A stretch of DNA of 64,000 bases from Arthrobacter sp. Lineage in GTDB: Bacteria; Actinomycetota; Actinomycetes; Actinomycetales; Micrococcaceae. A program made the position numbers and the translations under genes. Location: positions 124,001 to 188,000 of the forward strand of contig JAITLQ010000005.1 in the NCBI GenBank assembly GCA_031277795.1, given 5' to 3'. The notes below the pieces were generated by a model. That model was not told where the DNA came from. It saw only the letters and a list, made by a program, of their open reading frames with translations, and did not search any database. Below, piece by piece: positions 59,393 to 64,000 of the stretch (position 1 is the first letter of the stretch; each line of letters starts with the position of its first letter).

Positions 59393-60142
59393 GTGACCGA
59401 GCAGGCCCCGGCCCCGGCGTGGAACATCGCCAATGTGTTGACCGGAGTGCGGATCGTCCTCATCCCCGTCTTTGTGGCGTTCATGCTCATGGACGAGCAG
59501 CGCTACGGGCTGTGGCGGTGGCTGGCGGTCCTCGTCTTTGCCGTGGCCGTGTACACCGACAAGCTCGACGGCGACATCGCGCGCGCCCGCGGCCTCGTGA
59601 CGAGCTTCGGCAAGATCGCCGATCCCATCGCCGACAAGCTGCTCATGGGCGCGGCCCTTGTGCTGCTCTCGGCGCTCGGCGAGCTCACGTGGTGGATCAC
59701 CGCCATCATCCTCGTGCGCGAGGTCGGCATCACCGTGATGCGTTTCTGGGTCATCCGGTGGGGGGTCATCGCCGCGAGCGCCGGCGGCAAGGTCAAGACC
59801 GTCGCGCAGGCGCTCGGCACCTTCATCCTCTTGCTCCCGTGGGCCCCTCAGCACCTGTGGCTGGCCTGTATCGGCTGGATCATCATCGGCGTCGCCGCCG
59901 CGATCACGCTCTACAGCGCCATCGACTACGTGCGACAGGCCGCGGCGCTGTATCGGGGGCATCGGGCCGCGCTGGGCGCCGGAGCGGCGGGGGCCGGTCA
60001 GGCCGGTGCCGAGCAGGCGGCCGGCGGTCAGGCGGGTGCCGGTCAGGCGGGTGCCGGACACCAGGAGCCGGGCCGGCAGGAGCCGGGCCGGGAGGAGCCG
60101 GGCCGGGCCGGCACCGCCCAGCACGACGGCGGCCAGGCGTGA
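59393..60142 (+). CDS. pgsA: CDP-diacylglycerol-glycerol-3-phosphate 3-phosphatidyltransferase
   Basis: 249 residues; makes phosphatidylglycerol phosphate. The CDP-alcohol phosphotransferase motif D-x2-DG-x2-AR-x8-G-x3-D-x3-D is complete in DKLDGDIARARGLVTSFGKIADPIADK. About six membrane helices. The last ~55 residues are Gly/Ala/Gln-rich and come from short DNA repeats, including a 15-bp unit three times (60062-60106) coding for EPGRQ-type pentapeptides; this tail is not part of the fold. GTG 59393 has ACTGGAGAAGCAA before it. The stop overlaps cinA. Confidence 0.92.
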   Translation: MTEQAPAPAWNIANVLTGVRIVLIPVFVAFMLMDEQRYGLWRWLAVLVFAVAVYTDKLDGDIARARGLVTSFGKIADPIADKLLMGAALVLLSALGELTWWITAIILVREVGITVMRFWVIRWGVIAASAGGKVKTVAQALGTFILLLPWAPQHLWLACIGWIIIGVAAAITLYSAIDYVRQAAALYRGHRAALGAGAAGAGQAGAEQAAGGQAGAGQAGAGHQEPGRQEPGREEPGRAGTAQHDGGQA

Positions 60143-60666
60143 GTATGGCGCCCGGCTCGCCGGCCGCCGTGCTCCAGGAGGCTTGCGCGCCCTTGGCGCG
60201 TGAGCTGGTGGTGCGCGCCTCGGCCGCCGGCCTCAGCGTCGCGACCGCGGAGTCGCTGACGGCCGGGTTGGTCGCCGCCACGATCGCCGACGTGCCCGGC
60301 GCCTCCGCGATCCTGCGCGGGGGAGTCGTCTCCTACGCCGTGGAGGTCAAGGCCAGCGTTTTGGGGGTCGACGCCGCGTGGCTGGCCGAGCACGGACCGG
60401 TGGACCCGCGCGTGGCCGAGGAGATGGCGGCCGGGGCCGCCCGCGTGTGCGGGGCGGACCTCGGCGTCTCCACGACGGGCGTGGCGGGCCCGGAACCGCA
60501 CGGGGGCCGGCCGGTCGGGACCGTCTACCTCGGTGTTGCCGAGGCCGGGACGTCACCACACGCCGTCGGGCATCGCCTCGAGACCTTTGCCGGCGACCGC
60601 GACGCCGTGCGCTGGGCCGCCGTCAAGGCGGCCCTCGAGCTGCTGCTGTCGAAGATTCCGGGCTGA
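60139..60666 (+). CDS. cinA: CinA C-terminal-type nicotinamide-nucleotide amidohydrolase
   Basis: 175 residues; the PncC/CinA C-terminal domain that deamidates NMN to NaMN. Motifs: ATAESLTAGLVAATI with the catalytic Ser, GGVVSYAVEVKASVLGV, and STTGVAGPEPHGGRPVGTVY. The N-terminal CinA part is absent, as in most Actinobacteria. GTG 60139 overlaps the pgsA stop (GTGA); ATG 60145 is an alternative. It lies in the usual pgsA-cinA-clgR-recA order. Confidence 0.92.
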   Translation: MSMAPGSPAAVLQEACAPLARELVVRASAAGLSVATAESLTAGLVAATIADVPGASAILRGGVVSYAVEVKASVLGVDAAWLAEHGPVDPRVAEEMAAGAARVCGADLGVSTTGVAGPEPHGGRPVGTVYLGVAEAGTSPHAVGHRLETFAGDRDAVRWAAVKAALELLLSKIPG

Positions 60667-60733
60667 TCACGATCGGTCACACTCGGTCTTCCCACCTGGT
60701 GCCTGGGAGTTTTCTGTGATGGGCTGGGCGCAG

Positions 60734-60759
60734 GGAACAAGGCCACGGCGCCCGTAGTT
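60734..60759 (+). promoter_or_regulatory. Sigma-R/SigE-like promoter before the clgR-like gene
   Basis: GGAAC (60734-60738), 18 nt, GTT (60757-60759), matching the GGAAY-N18-GTT pattern of SigR/SigH/SigE-type ECF promoters. Confidence 0.45.
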
Positions 60760-60770
60760 CTATTGGGTGT

Positions 60771-60812
60771 CCGGCGGTTTTCCGCCGGGCCCGGTTCCTA
60801 TCGCAGGAACCG
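60771..60812. promoter_or_regulatory. Two inverted repeats upstream of the clgR-like gene
   Basis: CCGGCGG/CCGCCGG (60771-60777, 60782-60788) and CGGTTCCT/AGGAACCG (60792-60799, 60805-60812, spacer 5). The second has the size of an XRE-type operator and may be an autoregulatory ClgR-like site. Confidence 0.5.
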
Positions 60813-60934
60813 AACCTGTCACGAGGAGAATCAAGATTCCCATGATGAAGCAGCCCACGCAGATCAACGGCATCGTCCGCTGGACGGGCGTGGACCAGGA
60901 TTCGGTCCGTCACCCCGAGACGAAGGAGCGCAAG

Positions 60935-61279
60935 ATGGTCGTCCTCCGCCAAGAGATCGGTGAGGTCCTTCGCGAGATTCGCCAGCGCCAGGGTCGCACC
61001 CTGCGCGAGGTCTCGCATCTGGCACGCGTTTCGCTCGGCTACCTCTCCGAGGTCGAGCGTGGGCAGAAGGAAGCCTCCAGCGAACTGCTGGCCTCGATCG
61101 CCACGGCGCTGGATGTGCCGCTCTCGATCGTGCTGCGGCTCGTCTCCGATCGCATCGCCGTGAACGAGGGTGTCCTCGTGCCGGACACGATCCCGAGCGA
61201 GCTGACCGCCGCGTACTCCACGCACATCCCCGACGAGGTCCCGGACGGCCTCGCCCCGGATCTGGCCCCGCAGGCCTGA
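60935..61279 (+). CDS. ClgR-like XRE-family transcriptional regulator
   Basis: 114 residues. Helix-turn-helix (about 6-65) with [39 protein letters not shown] shortened as [19 protein letters not shown], nearly identical to the ClgR family that activates clp protease and stress genes in Actinobacteria. I chose ATG 60935 because AAGGAG ends 6-7 nt before it and the family starts there; an in-frame ATG at 60843 would add ~31 unconserved residues. The C-terminus is acidic and Pro-rich. It sits between cinA and recA, as Rv2745c does. Confidence 0.88.
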   Translation: MVVLRQEIGEVLREIRQRQGRTLREVSHLARVSLGYLSEVERGQKEASSELLASIATALDVPLSIVLRLVSDRIAVNEGVLVPDTIPSELTAAYSTHIPDEVPDGLAPDLAPQA

Positions 61280-61303
61280 TCCGTCGGTTCCCCCCTTCTA
61301 GAG

Positions 61304-61332
61304 CGGCGCCCTCCCGGTGTGGGAGGGCGCCG
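61304..61332 (+). terminator. Terminator after the clgR-like gene
   Basis: Perfect 12-bp arms (61304-61315 and 61321-61332), 5-nt loop, then TTGTG. Confidence 0.85.
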
Positions 61333-61384
61333 TTGTGCGTCGGGGGTTTGCCGGACTCGGCGGGCCGCTCGGGGGCGGTGCGCG

Positions 61385-61466
61385 GTGCGCGGTGCTGAGC
61401 GCGGGCCGTCGGGGGTGCGCGGTGCTGAGTGCGAGCCGTCGGGGTGCTGGGTGCGGGCCGTCGGGG
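61385..61466. repeat. 30-bp tandem repeat
   Basis: Two full 30-bp units (61385-61414, 61415-61444; two differences) and a 22-bp partial third copy, unit GTGCGCGGTGCTGAGCGCGG plus ten bases. It fills the gap between the clgR-like gene and the DUF3046 gene. Confidence 0.75.
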
Positions 61467-61542
61467 TGCGCCGCTGGGTGCGCGGCGCCGCCGGTGTGTG
61501 CTTTGTGCCCGGGGCGACCGTGGGGCGTGGGAGAATGACGGC

Positions 61543-61779
61543 ATGCGATTGAGCGAGTTTTGGCGCCTAATGGACGGCGAATTCGGGTCCGCCTCCGGGC
61601 GGCACCTGGCGGCCACGATGGCCCTCACCGAGCTCGGCTCGCGGACGGCGGACGAGGCGCTCGAGGCGGGGGAGAACCCGCGCGAGGTCTGGCTGGCCGT
61701 CTGCCGGGCCAAGGAGGTGCCGGAGGCGCGCTGGCTGGGCGCCGAGGTCCCGCTGCGGCGGGACCGCTGGGACGGCTGA
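61543..61779 (+). CDS. DUF3046 protein
   Basis: 78 residues. MRLSEFWRLMDGEFG, the SLxxRTADEALEAG-like middle and REVWLAVCRAKEVPEARW identify the small DUF3046 family that lies directly upstream of recA in most Actinobacteria. No function is known; the conserved position suggests a link to RecA or RecX. The start follows GGGAGAATGACGGC, which could be either a ribosome site or a -10 element. Confidence 0.9.
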   Translation: MRLSEFWRLMDGEFGSASGRHLAATMALTELGSRTADEALEAGENPREVWLAVCRAKEVPEARWLGAEVPLRRDRWDG

Positions 61780-61874
61780 GGGTATCCGAGCCGGCCGAAC
61801 GCGGCACGGAGTCGTGGTCGGTGGTGCCCGTGCGGGGCGACTCCTCTTCGAATCGTGTTCGAATCGGCGTGTCG

Positions 61875-61892
61875 TTCGAAGATGCGTTCGAA
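61875..61892. promoter_or_regulatory. SOS (LexA) box of recA
   Basis: TTCGAAGATGCGTTCGAA, two perfect TTCGAA arms with 6-nt spacer, one mismatch to the actinobacterial LexA consensus CGAAC-N4-GTTCG. A related but shorter-spaced pair lies just upstream (61848-61864). It is about 196 bp before recA. Confidence 0.65.
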
Positions 61893-61967
61893 ATCGGTTA
61901 CCGTTGAGCCTGTTGGTTCCCCTCACAGTGCGCTTCCCGTCCACAGCTGTAGGGCCCATCGCTCAAA

Positions 61968-61990
61968 CTGTCGGGGGCGTTCCGTAGCCT
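61968..61990 (+). promoter_or_regulatory. RecA-NDp-type (PafBC-dependent) promoter motif
   Basis: CTGTCGGGG (61968-61976), 8 nt, TAGCCT (61985-61990). This matches the TTGTCRGTG-N8-TANNNT motif of LexA-independent DNA-damage promoters, with one difference at the first base and one in GTG. Confidence 0.55.
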
Positions 61991-62087
61991 CAAGGCAAGA
62001 GGTTGGCAGATCCACTCAAGGATTGGCCCAGCCCACTACAGACTCCGCGGCCGGCATCGGCCGCCTAGAACAACGCAGGGGTGGAAC

Positions 62088-63131
62088 ATGGCAGCAGCGC
62101 CGGATCGCGAGAAGGCCCTCGAGGCGGCCCTCGCCCAGATCGATAAGCAGTTCGGCAAGGGCTCGATCATGCGTCTGGGAGACGAGACGCGTCAGCCCAT
62201 CGACACCATCTCCACGAGCTCCATCTCGCTGGACGTGGCCCTCGGCATTGGCGGCCTGCCCCGCGGCCGCGTCGTGGAGATCTACGGTCCCGAGTCCTCG
62301 GGTAAGACCACCGTGGCCCTGCACGCCGTCGCGAGCGCCCAGCGCGCCGGCGGCATCGCGGCCTTCATCGACGCCGAGCACGCTCTCGACCCGGTGTACG
62401 CCGCCAAGCTGGGCGTGGACATCGACGCCCTCCTGGTCTCGCAGCCGGACACCGGCGAGCAGGCGCTGGAGATCATGGACATGCTCGTGGGCTCCGGCTC
62501 CATCGACATCGTCGTGATCGACTCCGTGGCCGCCCTGGTGCCCCGCGCCGAAATCGAGGGCGAGATGGGCGACAGCCACGTGGGTCTGCAGGCCCGCCTC
62601 ATGTCGCAGGCCCTGCGCAAGATCACCGGTCGCCTGGCGCAGACCAAGACCACCGCGATCTTCATCAACCAGCTGCGCGAGAAGATCGGCGTGTTCTTCG
62701 GTTCCCCCGAGACCACCACGGGCGGCAAGGCCCTGAAGTTCTACGCCTCCGTGCGCATCGACATCCGTCGCATCGAGACGCTCAAGGACGGCGGCAACGC
62801 CGTGGGCAACCGCACCCGCGCCAAGATCGTCAAGAACAAGATGGCCCCGCCGTTCAAGCAGGCCGAGTTCGACATCCTCTACGGCGAGGGCATCTCCCGC
62901 GAGGGTGGCCTCATCGACATGGGTGTGGAGCACGGGCTTGTGCGCAAGTCCGGCGCCTGGTTCACCTACGACGGCGACCAGCTGGGCCAGGGCAAGGAGA
63001 ACGCCCGTCAGTTCCTGAAGGACAATCCGGACCTGGCCAACGAGCTCGAGCGCCAGATTCGCGTCAAGCTCGGCATCGACGCCGATCCCGAGGCCGAAGC
63101 GGCGGCGCTGAAGGCCGTCTCCGAGGACTGA
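62088..63131 (+). CDS. recA: Recombinase RecA
   Basis: 347 residues, standard length. Walker A GPESSGKT near 66, Walker [10 protein letters not shown], the L1 loop with [19 protein letters not shown] and L2 with [20 protein letters not shown] are intact; no intein. The C-terminal domain ends in an acidic stretch. ATG 62088 follows AGGGGTGGAAC. Damage control is visible upstream as an SOS box and a PafBC-type motif. Confidence 0.98.
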   Translation: MAAAPDREKALEAALAQIDKQFGKGSIMRLGDETRQPIDTISTSSISLDVALGIGGLPRGRVVEIYGPESSGKTTVALHAVASAQRAGGIAAFIDAEHALDPVYAAKLGVDIDALLVSQPDTGEQALEIMDMLVGSGSIDIVVIDSVAALVPRAEIEGEMGDSHVGLQARLMSQALRKITGRLAQTKTTAIFINQLREKIGVFFGSPETTTGGKALKFYASVRIDIRRIETLKDGGNAVGNRTRAKIVKNKMAPPFKQAEFDILYGEGISREGGLIDMGVEHGLVRKSGAWFTYDGDQLGQGKENARQFLKDNPDLANELERQIRVKLGIDADPEAEAAALKAVSED

Positions 63132-63149
63132 TCGGCAACAACACGGCAG

Positions 63150-63175
63150 CGGCCGGCGGGGAGTCCCGCCGGCCG
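63150..63175 (+). terminator. Terminator after recA
   Basis: 11-bp stem (63150-63160 and 63165-63175) with GAGT loop, 18 nt after the stop. Confidence 0.8.
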
Positions 63176-63325
63176 TTGGCGCATCGCCGGGCCCGGCGGG
63201 CCAGCCTTGCGGTCCGCCCCCGCGGTTGGTCTGCACGGTTGGCCTGCGCGGTGGAGTCCGGGGTAGGGAGAACGGCGCGTCGCTCATCCCAACGGTGCGG
63301 TACGAGGAGCGGTAGGAGGAATCGC

Positions 63326-64000
63326 GTGGCTTTGGATCCGGCGCTGATGGCGCAGCTGGGCATCAAGCGTGGCTCGGAGCTGGACGCTCCGGAGGTCGCC
63401 GCGCCGCGCGACGCCGAGGACATCGTCGAGGGCCCCGCCGTCCTTCCGTGGAACGCCGCGCAGGGTGCGTCCGCGGGGCGTGGCACGCAGCGTTCCGCGG
63501 CGTCGAAGGCCACTCCTCGTGGCGCGGACGAGGACGACACCGAGATCGATGGCGGCAAGGAAGGACCCCGGGGCTCGCGTCGCTCACGCGAGCCTGGAGA
63601 GCGTTCGAACCGCAGCATCGAGCGCCAGCATCGCGAGAACCGCATCGCCGCTGGCACCCTGCGCGTGCCGCAGGTGCGCAGGGGGCAGGCACGTTCGGAC
63701 GAGGACTTCGAAGCGCGCGCGTTCGGGGAAGAGCAGAGCGAAGGAAGCAGCGGCGGCGCCGCGGGATACGAGGACGAGCGGCCCGGTGCTGCGCGTGCCG
63801 GGGCGGCGCGGGGCAAGAAGCGGCGCGGTGGTCCGGCCCGCGGTGGTTCCCGCGGAGCAGCGCGAGCCGCGTCGGGGCGGGACGGGGAGGACTCTCCTGG
63901 CTCCACTGCTCCGGAGGCACCGGCACCACCAGCCCCAGCGCCCTCGTGGGCCGACGTCGGTGCCCCTCCCGCCTGGGCCACGGCGGGCGAACTGCCGGAG
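63326..64000 (+). CDS. Probable RecX with long disordered N-terminal extension, partial
   Basis: Open frame of 225 codons from GTG 63326, with AGGAGGA ending 5 nt before it, running past the window edge. The visible part (MALDPALMAQLGIKRGSEL, then Gly/Arg/Ala/Glu/Pro-rich segments) is low-complexity and probably disordered; it ends at PSWADVGAPPAWATAGELPE without any RecX helix yet seen. RecX is the expected gene after recA in Actinobacteria, and high-GC species can have N-terminal extensions, so RecX is the best guess. The opposite-strand frames here are only shadows. Confidence 0.55.
   Translation, partial: MALDPALMAQLGIKRGSELDAPEVAAPRDAEDIVEGPAVLPWNAAQGASAGRGTQRSAASKATPRGADEDDTEIDGGKEGPRGSRRSREPGERSNRSIERQHRENRIAAGTLRVPQVRRGQARSDEDFEARAFGEEQSEGSSGGAAGYEDERPGAARAGAARGKKRRGGPARGGSRGAARAASGRDGEDSPGSTAPEAPAPPAPAPSWADVGAPPAWATAGELPE

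Larger units (their letters stand above)
61780..62087. other. recA upstream region
   Basis: 308 gene-less bases holding the SOS box, the PafBC-type promoter motif and the ribosome site (AGGGGTGG) of recA; a further TTCGAA-containing repeat lies at 61848-61864. Confidence 0.6.

Noticed and set aside
1-64000. CRISPR arrays, tRNA or rRNA genes
   Set aside because: No regularly spaced repeats and no tRNA T-loop/acceptor patterns could be assembled anywhere in the window.

Overview
The window is high-GC actinobacterial chromosome. Its backbone order is the one seen around the isoprenoid, translation and recombination genes of Actinobacteria: dxr-rseP-ispG-GNAT, proS, rimP-nusA-ylxR-infB-rbfA-truB, ribF, rpsO-pnp-pitrilysin, dapB-dapA-rnj-ftsK-pgsA-cinA-clgR-like-DUF3046-recA. 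A Cna_B surface protein, LuxS, a DUF222/HNH protein, a tricarboxylate (Tct) transporter and the lack of mycolate-type genes suggest a host-associated or fermentative Actinomycetales/Micrococcales relative. Family-level placement is not secure from sequence alone.

Left part (1-16.7 kb) is mostly accessory. A Tct transporter is present as the end of tctA, a CitAB/DcuSR-like two-component pair and a tctC lipoprotein coupled to a 43-residue membrane peptide. Next comes a two-gene unit of a secreted Cna_B protein and an ECF sigma factor fused to its own zinc-finger anti-sigma domain, membrane anchor and Ser/Thr/Pro-rich outside tail. Then follow a marR-FUSC pair and a phnDCE-type ABC transporter operon ending in a Tyr/Ser phosphatase and a TetR regulator. 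A single low-GC gene for a 994-residue SIR2 plus P-loop protein, a candidate anti-phage defence gene, sits just before dxr.

Middle part (16.8-33 kb): dxr, rseP, a stress-type cassette (lipocalin, Dps and a decayed short-chain dehydrogenase), an HSL-type esterase, a YciI-like protein, ispG with a GNAT gene, two tandem related lipoproteins, proS, a TSUP permease and an alanine-rich secreted protein.

Right part (31.7-64 kb) is mostly core: the nusA-infB translation operon, ribF, rpsO-pnp, lysine biosynthesis with RNase J, FtsK, PgsA, CinA, a ClgR-like regulator and RecA. Accessory insertions are two 180-bp structured repeats flanking a DUF1648-like membrane gene, a DUF1023 hydrolase coupled to a Cys-motif protein, luxS, a DUF222/HNH gene and a decayed Gly-x-y repeat tract before dapB. 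The last gene (probably recX, long disordered N-terminus) runs off the window.

Regulation visible in the sequence: a perfect CRP/GlxR-type site at 7668-7683, a MarR operator, an SOS box and a PafBC-type motif before recA, a sigma-R-like promoter before the clgR-like gene, many intrinsic terminators, and several genes whose -10 hexamer lies 6-8 nt before the start codon (leaderless mRNAs). No tRNA, rRNA, CRISPR array, transposase or integrase was seen.
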